A stretch of DNA of 64,000 bases, taken from positions 1-64,000 of the forward strand of contig JADHTG010000004.1 in assembly GCA_016776505.1 (NCBI GenBank). The letters run 5' to 3'. The DNA is from Bacteroidota bacterium (GTDB lineage: Bacteria; Bacteroidota; Bacteroidia; CAILMK01; JAAYUY01). The notes below the pieces were generated by a model. It was given only the letters and a program-made list of their open reading frames with translations, had not been told where the DNA came from and ran no database searches. A program made the translations under genes and the position numbers. Positions 36,331-44,879 of the stretch are shown in pieces. The first letter of the stretch is position 1. Each line of letters opens with the position of its first letter.

Positions 36331-37617
36331 CTATTCAAGAATCTGTTTATAAATCCTAAGCATGTTTTCTGTCAATGTCAAAATATTAAACTTTTCTTCA
36401 ACTGCTTTTCTGCCTGCCATGCTCATTTCATTTATTTTTTCATGATCAGAAAGTATTTCTTCCCACTTTTGAGCAAGAGCGTCTGAATTATTAGGATGAA
36501 AAGTAACGCCTCCTTTTGTGATATTAACTATTTCAGGAAATGCACCCAGATCAGGTTGTACAATTGGAATTCCTGATGACAAAGATTCAAGTTGATACAA
36601 TCCAAAAGCTTCACCAGATAGCACAGGAACTGACAACAAAGTCAGGGATTTAAAGAATTCTTCAAGCTTTTCATGCCTGTAATCCTCAATAAATTCAACA
36701 TCCTTAACAAAATCGTGCTTTTCCAATTTTCTTATTTGCTTGTTAATGAATCGTTTGTCATCTCCGGTTTTACCACCAGTAACTTTTAAATTCACATTTT
36801 TAAATCCAGGTTTTTGTTTGAGCTTAATGAAGGCATCTACCAATACTTCAAATCCATTTTCCTTATTTATTCTTGATAAATATCCAATTGTTGGAGTTGC
36901 AAGATTCGGATTGTGATATTTATAATTAGCCGGATTGACACCAATATGAACGACATGAAGCTGGTCTTTGCGAATCGACATTTTCTTTTTCATCAATTCA
37001 GCATAATAATGACTTACAGCGACAAAAGCATCCACATCTTTAGCCTTTTGGCTCATTAATTTCCATACTTTGTCTTTATAGTTTTCAGACATTGCATCCA
37101 CCCAGACATCTTCATCTTGCAATGAACAAACGACAGAAATATTCAGTTCATGCTTTATCTTATAAGCCAATCCTAAAAGCAATGCATTTGATAAATGCAC
37201 CATATCCGGTTTTTCGGCTTTAAGAAATTCAATTAAATGGTTGAGTTCTTCCCTCTGGTATCCTTCATGTCCTTTTAACATAGAAATGGTCATTCCTTCA
37301 AGCCCTTTTGCGCGTGTTGAGCCCGCTTTCTTAGCAGCATATCTTAGAAATATCCTGGAATTGAAGAATTTTTCCATCCATTCCGGCATTTTCCTGAGAA
37401 AAGGAATTTGCTGTTCCAAATAGATATTTATTGCTCCATAAAAAACGGGTGTTTCCCTATTTAAAAGTCCATTATCGGTCCTAAGGGGCAAATAAATCGG
37501 AAGGCTAATGGCTTCATGTCCCAATCCATCAAGCGTTTTGATGTAAGCACTGTCCCTGAGACAATTTCCACAATAAAATGTACCTCCAAATCCCGGCACT
37601 ATGTTGATTATTTTCAT
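36331..37617 (-). CDS. Glycosyltransferase family 4-like (GT-B fold)
   Basis: A 428-residue cytoplasmic glycosyltransferase. The N-terminal domain opens with KIINIVPGFGGTFYCGNCLRD, with an unusual CGNC pair near residue 16. The C-terminal donor-binding domain has TIGYLSRINKENGF and the EAFGLYQLESLSSGIPIV segment (E-x7-E), typical of GT4. Acceptor and sugar are unknown. The ABC exporter genes follow it closely. Six heptamer repeats precede its start codon. Confidence 0.88.
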   Translation of the reverse strand: MKIINIVPGFGGTFYCGNCLRDSAYIKTLDGLGHEAISLPIYLPLRTDNGLLNRETPVFYGAINIYLEQQIPFLRKMPEWMEKFFNSRIFLRYAAKKAGSTRAKGLEGMTISMLKGHEGYQREELNHLIEFLKAEKPDMVHLSNALLLGLAYKIKHELNISVVCSLQDEDVWVDAMSENYKDKVWKLMSQKAKDVDAFVAVSHYYAELMKKKMSIRKDQLHVVHIGVNPANYKYHNPNLATPTIGYLSRINKENGFEVLVDAFIKLKQKPGFKNVNLKVTGGKTGDDKRFINKQIRKLEKHDFVKDVEFIEDYRHEKLEEFFKSLTLLSVPVLSGEAFGLYQLESLSSGIPIVQPDLGAFPEIVNITKGGVTFHPNNSDALAQKWEEILSDHEKINEMSMAGRKAVEEKFNILTLTENMLRIYKQILE

Positions 37618-37621
37618 ATTT

Positions 37622-37663
37622 CTTGTTACTGGCTTCTCGTTACTTGTTGCTTGTTGCTCGTTA
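37622..37663 (-). repeat. Six 7-bp tandem units ending at the glycosyltransferase start codon
   Basis: Read on the minus strand, six heptamers such as TAACGAG and CAACAAG run from 37663 to 37622. The next heptamer (37621-37615) holds the ATG. The array is purine-rich and in exact 7-bp phase with the start codon, as in the amidase and P4 genes. Confidence 0.75.
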
Positions 37664-37702
37664 ATTGGTGTTAATCGTAAGATTCTACAATTTTAACTCA
37701 TT

Positions 37703-38806
37703 TCATTGTTTCCCAAAACAATATACATTGCCATCACTCGCACTTACAACAATCATGTCTTTAATGACTGCTATTGTGCTCTGGATCGGGCTGCCAATTT
37801 CATAGGACCATTTTTTATTTCCTGACTTCAAATCAATTAAATAAATCCTTCCGTCCCCGGATCCAATTAAAACCTCATTTCCTGCAATAACAGGAGAACC
37901 TTCAATTTTCCCTAGTGTTTTGAATTTCCACTCGACTGCTCCTGATTTTTTATTAAAACAATATAAAATCCTGTTTTGTGAACCAATAAGAATTTTTTCT
38001 TCTGAAACTGAAGGTGATGAAACGAATGCCCCGGCATCCTTATAATTCCAGATGATGTTTTGTGTTTCCAGGTCAATGCAATAAAATTCTCCATCATAGT
38101 TCCCGAAATAGGCTTTTCCATTTTCAATAGCAGGAGAAGCTGCAATATACGTTTCAATATCTATTTTATTATTCAGTTCACCATTGTGAACATTCACTGA
38201 GTAAAGGAATCCATCACAACCTCCAAATACAGTGCTATTTATATTAATTGCAGGACAACCATTAATGAAATTATCTGTTTCATATTTCCAGTTTAAAACT
38301 CCTTTTTTAGCGTCCAGGCAATACAGGTAAAAATCATAACTGCCGAATAAAACTTGTTTTTTCTTTTTATCCAATGAATAGCTCCAGTTAGCTGCTCCCG
38401 AGATTTGTCCTTCCGACTGGAATTTCCAGCTAAGATCTCCATTCTTCGCATTTATTGCCAATAAATCACCACCTAGTGAACCCACATATATAATCCCATT
38501 TAAATAGAGTGGTGTTGCCTCGATAGAGGATGCAGCATCGTATTTCCAATTGAGTTTCCCCTCTTTAGACAAGCAATATAAGTAGCCATCATCAGATCCT
38601 ACAAAAATACTTTTGCCACAAAAAACCGGGGAGGATTTAATGACATCGCCCGTCCTGAAAGACCATAGCAATTTGAGCTCCTTTGGGACCTGAATTCTCG
38701 ATTTTCCATGCAATGAACTATTTCCCCGTTCGGATGGCCAGCAAGTGGAACTCTGTGCATTCAGTAAATCTGAAAAGAGGATCCCTATGATTAAAAGGAT
38801 TAGCAT
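37703..38806 (-). CDS. Secreted PQQ-like beta-propeller protein (P3), regular BamB-like repeats
   Basis: About 367 residues when started at MLILLIIGILFSDLLNAQSS, a signal peptide. The frame continues 35 codons upstream through an inverted repeat and is unlikely to be translated there. The propeller has very regular blades of about 40 residues, each with a strand like SPVFCGKSIFVGSDDGYLYCL and a turn like GKLNWKY. The entry motif is weaker (SERGNSSLHGKSR...LKLLWSF). It is the most BamB-like of the seven paralogues. Last gene of the redox cluster. Confidence 0.85.
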   Translation of the reverse strand: MLILLIIGILFSDLLNAQSSTCWPSERGNSSLHGKSRIQVPKELKLLWSFRTGDVIKSSPVFCGKSIFVGSDDGYLYCLSKEGKLNWKYDAASSIEATPLYLNGIIYVGSLGGDLLAINAKNGDLSWKFQSEGQISGAANWSYSLDKKKKQVLFGSYDFYLYCLDAKKGVLNWKYETDNFINGCPAININSTVFGGCDGFLYSVNVHNGELNNKIDIETYIAASPAIENGKAYFGNYDGEFYCIDLETQNIIWNYKDAGAFVSSPSVSEEKILIGSQNRILYCFNKKSGAVEWKFKTLGKIEGSPVIAGNEVLIGSGDGRIYLIDLKSGNKKWSYEIGSPIQSTIAVIKDMIVVSASDGNVYCFGKQ

Positions 38807-38808
38807 TC

Positions 38809-38899
38809 GTTTTTTGCCACGAAGACACGAAGACCCGATAGAACACAAAGGATTCACATTTTTAGTGAAACTTCGTATCTTGGTGTCTTTGTAGCAAAA
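38809..38899. repeat. Inverted repeat built of 8-bp CACGAAGA-type units
   Basis: The left arm (from about 38813) contains CACGAAGACACGAAGA. The right arm (to about 38899) is its imperfect complement (CTTCGTATCTTGGTGTC), leaving a loop of about 40 bases. This type of sequence recurs between genes in many Bacteroidota genomes, from general knowledge. It lies just upstream of the P3 start. Confidence 0.6.
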
Positions 38900-38920
38900 T
38901 ATTTTCTTCATGTCTTCATA

Positions 38921-40453
38921 CTATTTAAAAGCCAAAGCCCCGGTTGGACAGGCTTCCACACATTTCTTTTCTGTTTTAGTCAAAGCTTTACTCATCGGAT
39001 AATTAAAAGGAACCTGCATCCTTACATCAAAACCGCGACCGATGAAAGTCAAGCCTGTGTGTTCCTTGTCCTTTGTTGTAATATCTATGCATAAACCACA
39101 CCTGATGCATTTTTCAGTTTCATAGATGACAAATTCATGCTGGATATTTTTTTTAATTTCATTTCGTTTTCCAAAAAGGTATTTTTTCTGACTTGCTTTA
39201 TACTGCTCTGAATAATTTCTCAAATCACAATTCAACCTGTCACGACAATCACAGTGCATGCACCTTTTGGCTTCAGCAATGGCATCATCCATATTGAATA
39301 ATCCGATTTTTCCGTTTTCAGGTGTATACCTGTCATCTCTTGTAGATTCTTTCAGGTATTCATCAAATTCGGAAGCCAATAGTTTTCCAAATTTTGAGTT
39401 GAACCTTTTCTCTTTATTGGTAAAAGATTTGCCATTTAGAAATTCATTGATCGACCTGGCTGCTTCTTTCCCTTGAGCGACACAGCGAATGGCCATTTTT
39501 TCTTTCCTCACTATTGATCCGGCAGCAAAAACTCCCTCCAGGTTTGTTGTGTAAGTCTGTTTATCAAATTGATTTATACTGAATTGATTGCTGTTTTCAC
39601 TTCCGGTTGCTAATAGGATAGCATGAAAATCCTTTTTTAAATCATTGAATGCTTCCTGTTTAACATGTTTATTAAGCTGAACTTTTAATCCAAAATCCTT
39701 CAAGTAATCTATTTCCGAGTACAAAGCTTCGACAGGAAGCGTATGATCATGGACTGCCTTTATCAAAGATCCTCCTGCTTCTGCATGCTTGTCAAAAATC
39801 ATCACCTCATGCCCGAACCTAGTCAAATAAAAAGCTGCTGATAAAGCCGTTGGACCGCTACCTATTACTGCTGCTTTTTTGTTGCTTGGTGTATTCTTTT
39901 CAGGAAAATAAATTTTTTTCGAATCCAGATCAAATTTTGCCACAAATTTCTTGAGCTGACAAATTGAAACTGCATCGTCAACTTGTTTTCTGTGACAGGC
40001 ATGTTCACATGGAGCAGTGCAGATGTATCCTAAAATCAATGGCAGTGCAATATCTTCTTTCACTACTTGCAATGCTTCCTGATGACTTCCTTCCATGATC
40101 AAGCGATTCATTAAAGGAATGTCCATATGGGCAGGACAGCTCAATTTGCATGGAGCCTCACAATCGCCTACATGATCGCTTAATAAAAGCTCAAGTGTAT
40201 CTTTTCTTGCTTCTATAATTTCTTCATCTTCCGTGATGATATTCATTCCATTCATAACAGGCATGGCACATGATGGAAGCAGCTTCCTGGTATTCTGGTC
40301 CTTAACTACGCAAATCATACAGGATGGATGGTTGCTGTATCGCTCCATAAAGCACATGTTAGGGATTTCAATACCAAGACTTTCAGCAGCCTTAAGTATG
40401 GTTGTACCTTCTTCGGCCTGAATAGATTTATTATTTATTTTTAGCTCTATCAT
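38921..40453 (-). CDS. [2Fe-2S]/GltD-like FAD/4Fe-4S fusion flavoprotein lacking the NAD(P)H domain
   Basis: A 510-residue cytoplasmic protein of several redox modules. First comes a NuoG-type [2Fe-2S] domain with Cys34, 45, 48 and 62. A GltD-type N-terminal Fe-S region follows (Cys98, 102, 106, 145, 149, 153), then an FAD domain with GSGPTALSA at 198-206. The chain then goes from LATG (281-284) to LEGVFAAGS (305-313) in about 22 residues, so the NAD(P)H domain of about 120 residues found in GltD/NfnB is absent. The FAD aspartate of AAGD is Ser313. C-terminal Cys motifs (399-409, 449-455, 498-502) suggest more clusters. Probable partner of the NuoEF protein. Confidence 0.85.
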   Translation of the reverse strand: MIELKINNKSIQAEEGTTILKAAESLGIEIPNMCFMERYSNHPSCMICVVKDQNTRKLLPSCAMPVMNGMNIITEDEEIIEARKDTLELLLSDHVGDCEAPCKLSCPAHMDIPLMNRLIMEGSHQEALQVVKEDIALPLILGYICTAPCEHACHRKQVDDAVSICQLKKFVAKFDLDSKKIYFPEKNTPSNKKAAVIGSGPTALSAAFYLTRFGHEVMIFDKHAEAGGSLIKAVHDHTLPVEALYSEIDYLKDFGLKVQLNKHVKQEAFNDLKKDFHAILLATGSENSNQFSINQFDKQTYTTNLEGVFAAGSIVRKEKMAIRCVAQGKEAARSINEFLNGKSFTNKEKRFNSKFGKLLASEFDEYLKESTRDDRYTPENGKIGLFNMDDAIAEAKRCMHCDCRDRLNCDLRNYSEQYKASQKKYLFGKRNEIKKNIQHEFVIYETEKCIRCGLCIDITTKDKEHTGLTFIGRGFDVRMQVPFNYPMSKALTKTEKKCVEACPTGALAFK

Positions 40454-40642
40454 TTAATAATTATAAAATACAAATTCTAATTTTCAAATAAATACCAAAA
40501 GCCAAATTTCAATTATTCAAACGTTGTAATTTGATTTATTGAATATTGTGATATATTTTATTTTTGTTTTTGAACATTGTTTTTCATCTAATCGTCATTG
40601 TCTAACTTATTTGTATGCAGGAAAGCAAAGCGCGGCAATCTG

Positions 40643-43054
40643 TTAATTTGAAACGGATTGCTTCAATCGTTCCCCTTTCGCAATGACCTTATTCCGTAAA
40701 ATATTACTCCTGGTAATCACTGCCCCGCTCGGACAAACTTGCTTACATGAATCACATTTTATACAGACATCTATATCAATTTCATGTTTTTCATAGGGTT
40801 TAAATTCAATGGCATCCACAGGACAGGACTGCGAACATTTGGTACAACCAATGCAGTCGTCGGTGATATCATATTGAATTAAAGCCTGGCATTTCCCGGT
40901 CGGACAGTTGCCATGGATATGTTCTATGTATTCATCCCTGAAATACGTTAAAGTGGACAAAACCGGATTGGGCGCTGTTTTACCCAATCCGCAAATACTT
41001 CCTTTCTTTGTTTTTTCAGAGAGCTCTGCCAGTTGGGAAAGGTCATTTTCATTTCCTTCACCTGAACAAATTTTTTCCAGAATATCCAGCATTCGTTTAG
41101 TTCCTATCCTGCAAAAAGTACAACGACCACAGGATTGATCCTGGGAGAATTTAAGAAAATATCGTGCAATATCCACCATGCAATCGTCTTCGTCAAGCAC
41201 TACCAATCCACCAGAACCCATCATGGCTCCAACTCCCTCCAATGATTCAAAATCAACAGGGGTGTCAGCCAATGAAGCAGGAATGCAGGCTCCTGAAGGT
41301 CCCCCTATCTGAACTGCCTTAAAGGATTTTTCTCCTGCCATTCCGCCACCGATTTTATCAACTATCTGCCGGATGGAAATACCCATTGGAACCTCGATCA
41401 ATCCACCTCTTTTAATTTTTCCGGCTAGTGAGAAGACCTTTGTCCCTTTGCTGTTTTCACTTCCAATTTGATTGAATTGCTCTGCACTATTCTTAATGAT
41501 CCATGGAACCATGGCATAGGTTTCGGTATTGTTAACTAATGTAGGCTTATTCCAGAGTCCTTGATGAGCAGGAAAAGGAGGTCGCGGCACCGGCATTCCT
41601 CGTCTTCCCTCAAGCGAGGCGATCAGGGCTGTTTCTTCACCACAGACAAATGCTCCTGCACCTTCAAAAACATCAAGCTCCAATGAAAATCCACTATTTA
41701 AAATGTTACTCCCTATTAATCCTTCATTTCTGCAGATTTTCAAGGCTTCCCTGATTCGCTCCACTGCTAAAGGATATTCTGCACGAATGTAAAAAAGGCC
41801 TTTTTGGGCTCCGGTAGCAAAAGCAGCAATGAGAATTCCCTCAATAACACGGAAGGGATAGGACTCCAGTAGCATCCTGTCCATAAATGCTCCAGGATCT
41901 CCCTCATCTCCGTTGCAAATAATATATTTTATATCTGATTTTTCATTTTTAACCAATTTCCACTTTTTAGAAGTAGGGAAACCCGCACCTCCCCGGCCTC
42001 GCAATCCACTTTTTTCAATTTGATCTATAATTTCATCAGGAGAAAGTTCTTTCATAGCCCTGTTAAAAGCTGAAAATCCTCCCAACTTTTTGTATTCTTC
42101 AATATCGGTGGGGCCTAATACTCCCCTGAATTCTGTGGCTATGTTGATTTGCCCGTCTAAAAATTCGGTAATTGGGGATTCCTTAATATTTGACGAATAT
42201 CGCTTTAAGGATATGCTATCCTGATTGGAAGCAATTCGATCAAAGAAATTAAAAAAATTCGTTTTTAGTCTGTCCCGTTTTCTTTGTGGTCTGAAATGTT
42301 CATGAACGACCTCTTTAATTTCACCCACTTTAATTTTGGAATAAAAAACAGGATGTTCGTTTTTCTTGTGAATTTCCAGCAAGGGCACCTGGTTACAAAC
42401 TCCTACACAGCCCACTTGTTTGACATCTACATTCAATTTGCTTTTTTGTATTGTTTTTTCCAGTTCTTCCCTGACCCCCTCACTGCCACTTGCAACACAG
42501 CAGGAACCCAATCCTATTCTGATCTCTCCCTGAATTTCATGAAAATTTTCAGAAGCATTTTTAACTTTTTCTACTGACTGGCCATTTTGATTCAGGAAAT
42601 CATCTAAGATTTCCGCAACCTGGTCTATTTTAACATGTCCGTAAGTAATCTGATCTATTTGGACAACCGGTGCAATTGTGCAACATCCAAGGCAAGCCAC
42701 TTTTTCAATGGTAAAAAGTCCTTTTGAATCAGTTTCCTGCCTTTCGTCCAGTTTTAATTCTCTTTTAAAAGATTCTAAAACCTGCATGGAGCCTTTTACA
42801 TGACAGGCTGTACCCACACAAACTTTGATTATATGTTTGCCTATTTTCTGATGTCTGAACTGGCTGTAAAAACTTGAAACTCCATAGACCTGTGATGGAG
42901 TAATTTCAGAAAGTTCACACAATTGACTGAGGGCTTCTTCCGGCAAATAATTGAATTCTTTTTGAATGGCATGTAGAATAGGAATCAATTTCTCAGGCTG
43001 GCCTCCATATGTTTGAAGGATTTGGTTTATTCTGTTTGTTATTTCTGTCGTCAT
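40643..43054 (-). CDS. NuoE-NuoF fusion, NADH-oxidising diaphorase subunit
   Basis: An 803-residue cytoplasmic NADH:acceptor subunit. NuoE-like [2Fe-2S] domain 1-155 (Cys79, 84, 121, 125). A second thioredoxin-like Fe-S domain spans 175-235 (Cys216, 220). The NuoF FMN/NADH domain begins at GRGGAGFPTSKKW. The SLBB region leads to the [4Fe-4S] motif SCGRCTFCRIGT. A two-cluster ferredoxin closes the protein (CIGCTKCSQSCP, CIKCDSCKQVCP). This is the layout of HydB/HndC and of the StnB/StnC parts of the Sporomusa-type Nfn. No hydrogenase, formate dehydrogenase or complex I genes are near. Its ATG abuts the P4 stop, so it is tied to a periplasmic propeller. Confidence 0.92.
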   Translation of the reverse strand: MTTEITNRINQILQTYGGQPEKLIPILHAIQKEFNYLPEEALSQLCELSEITPSQVYGVSSFYSQFRHQKIGKHIIKVCVGTACHVKGSMQVLESFKRELKLDERQETDSKGLFTIEKVACLGCCTIAPVVQIDQITYGHVKIDQVAEILDDFLNQNGQSVEKVKNASENFHEIQGEIRIGLGSCCVASGSEGVREELEKTIQKSKLNVDVKQVGCVGVCNQVPLLEIHKKNEHPVFYSKIKVGEIKEVVHEHFRPQRKRDRLKTNFFNFFDRIASNQDSISLKRYSSNIKESPITEFLDGQINIATEFRGVLGPTDIEEYKKLGGFSAFNRAMKELSPDEIIDQIEKSGLRGRGGAGFPTSKKWKLVKNEKSDIKYIICNGDEGDPGAFMDRMLLESYPFRVIEGILIAAFATGAQKGLFYIRAEYPLAVERIREALKICRNEGLIGSNILNSGFSLELDVFEGAGAFVCGEETALIASLEGRRGMPVPRPPFPAHQGLWNKPTLVNNTETYAMVPWIIKNSAEQFNQIGSENSKGTKVFSLAGKIKRGGLIEVPMGISIRQIVDKIGGGMAGEKSFKAVQIGGPSGACIPASLADTPVDFESLEGVGAMMGSGGLVVLDEDDCMVDIARYFLKFSQDQSCGRCTFCRIGTKRMLDILEKICSGEGNENDLSQLAELSEKTKKGSICGLGKTAPNPVLSTLTYFRDEYIEHIHGNCPTGKCQALIQYDITDDCIGCTKCSQSCPVDAIEFKPYEKHEIDIDVCIKCDSCKQVCPSGAVITRSNILRNKVIAKGERLKQSVSN

Positions 43055-44860
43055 TTATTTGCCTATACAATACAATAAATCTCCTGCCCTGATATAAATA
43101 TGCCCATCAGCAAAAGCAGGCGTACAATCTGATCTTTCTCCCAATTTCGGCTCAGCAATCAATTCAAATTTTCCGGATGCTTTGATTATCTGCATAGTCC
43201 CTTTTCGATCCAAAAGATATATTTTTCCATCTACCTTAATTGGTGAAGAATAAAAACCATTATCAAATTCATGCTCCCATAGCAGATCCCCGCTTTTAGC
43301 ATCGTAACAAACCACAATACCGTATACTGTCGGAATAATCACCATATCATCAAATGCAAGAGGACTGGGAACTTCTGATAAATATTCATTGTCTTCCCAT
43401 AAAATTTTCTGTGTTTTGACATCTATGGCTACCAAAGATGCATATTCATTCATGGCGAATACAATTCCATTGGCATAGGCTGCTGAGGGGCCCACCTCAC
43501 CTGACATGCATTCCACTTTCCAAAGCTCTTTTCCGTTTTGAGGATCATATGAAGCCACATAGGGATCGGAGCTTAGAATAATCTCATTTCTGTTTCCGGT
43601 GTGGACCACTATGGGTGATGCCCATGAAATATTAACTTTTCTTTCTGTGCTCCAAATAATGGATCCGTCTTCAGCAGATAAAGCCATTAGTTTTGCACTC
43701 CTTCGCTGATCATATTGTACAATCAACTTATTCTCAAACATGACAAGGGAAGAAGAGTGCCCATAATGATTAACCGGCATTCCCAGATTTTTAGACCATT
43801 TCAGTTTCCCATTCAAATCTACTGCGATGATGTCTCCATTGCCAAATATGGCATATATATGAGTCCCATCTGTTGTTGGGGTAGGCGCAGCAAGCCCTGT
43901 ATCATCTGAAGTTTCAGGTGATTTTGGAGGTGAACCCGGAATGTTTTCAGCTCTCGAAGTCCATAGTATTTTGCCTGAATTTTTGTCTATGCAATACAAT
44001 TCGCGATTGTTATTACTTGCAGCTGTTATAAATACTTTATCATCCCAAACAATGGGGGAACTATAACCCTGCAAGGGGATTTTTAATTTCCATTTTATAT
44101 TTTGATTGCCGGGCCCATCCCACTGAACAGGTATATTTTTTTGATAGGATATACCGTTGCTGCCCGGTCCCCGAAATGAAGGGAAGTTTTGTTTTATTAA
44201 TGCCCATGAGGGAAATGTATATTTTTCATTAATTATGATTTCATTCATTGTATCCAAAATCACAGAATCTGATTCAGGCTTTGGTAATTCATCCTGTTTT
44301 TCTGTAAACATTTGCTCTCCTTTTTCATCTCGATCTGTTGATCTGCCAGCTGCCTGCGTGAACTGATTTTCCAGTTCAGAATTGGACAGATATGCTGCAA
44401 TGAGCGCTGCTGCAACAATTACGATTCCTCCTGTCATCATCCAAAAACGGGCATTTTTATTATGTAGAATTATATTTTCCGGTTTTTCATCCGAAATAAC
44501 AACTGCCTTTTTTTTGTTAAGACTTATAATTTGTAATGAAATAACAACAACTGCAATTCCAATTAAAAGCAAATAGCCTCCGATCCTTACTTGCCAGGTA
44601 TTGGTGAAATAGGCTTTTCTGCTGACGTGATCAAATGTTCTTATTTCTTCCCTTAAAGCTTCATCTTGTGGATTATCATTCAGGCGCTCTATTAATGCAT
44701 TCAGGGTGTTTTGTTCAATAGGATCTACCTTTTTCATTTGCAGAAAATTGGCAATCAGGAGAATGCAAATGATGAAGGAGAAGATCCCGGCCACGTAGGA
44801 TATTGATATCCATGGTTGCTGGCTGCCAGTTACTCGTATCTCATTTCTCGTTTCTCGCAT
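43055..44860 (-). CDS. Membrane-anchored PQQ-like beta-propeller protein (P4)
   Basis: A 601-residue protein with three membrane helices (about 19-41, 92-113, 140-159) and a soluble propeller from about 226. With the N-terminus in the cytoplasm the propeller is periplasmic. The entry motif is SFRGPGSNGI...NIKWKLKIPLQGYSSPIVW, closest to P2. Blades end in turns such as ILWTSRA and ELWKVEC. The first 15 residues are encoded by a heptamer repeat that includes the start codon. It starts 19 bp after the NapH-like gene and runs directly into NuoEF, so it belongs to the core of the redox operon. Confidence 0.85.
   Translation of the reverse strand: MRETRNEIRVTGSQQPWISISYVAGIFSFIICILLIANFLQMKKVDPIEQNTLNALIERLNDNPQDEALREEIRTFDHVSRKAYFTNTWQVRIGGYLLLIGIAVVVISLQIISLNKKKAVVISDEKPENIILHNKNARFWMMTGGIVIVAAALIAAYLSNSELENQFTQAAGRSTDRDEKGEQMFTEKQDELPKPESDSVILDTMNEIIINEKYTFPSWALIKQNFPSFRGPGSNGISYQKNIPVQWDGPGNQNIKWKLKIPLQGYSSPIVWDDKVFITAASNNNRELYCIDKNSGKILWTSRAENIPGSPPKSPETSDDTGLAAPTPTTDGTHIYAIFGNGDIIAVDLNGKLKWSKNLGMPVNHYGHSSSLVMFENKLIVQYDQRRSAKLMALSAEDGSIIWSTERKVNISWASPIVVHTGNRNEIILSSDPYVASYDPQNGKELWKVECMSGEVGPSAAYANGIVFAMNEYASLVAIDVKTQKILWEDNEYLSEVPSPLAFDDMVIIPTVYGIVVCYDAKSGDLLWEHEFDNGFYSSPIKVDGKIYLLDRKGTMQIIKASGKFELIAEPKLGERSDCTPAFADGHIYIRAGDLLYCIGK
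44819..44860 (-). repeat. Heptamer repeat spanning the P4 start codon
   Basis: On the minus strand the ATG is the start of the first heptamer (ATGCGAG). It is followed by AAACGAG, AAATGAG and three weaker units. The array is translated as the P4 N-terminus (MRETRNEIRVTGSQQ). It resembles the array ahead of the glycosyltransferase. Confidence 0.7.
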
Positions 44861-44879
44861 CTTTATTTCAATTCAATTA

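Noticed and set aside
36331-37617. Glycosyltransferase plus ABC exporter as a polysaccharide or natural-product cluster
   Set aside because: Only one glycosyltransferase, no polymerase, flippase, synthetase or nucleotide-sugar genes nearby.
38921-43054. Complex I or bifurcating hydrogenase operon
   Set aside because: No membrane Nuo subunits, no NuoCD, no hydrogenase large subunit or H-cluster motifs in the window.
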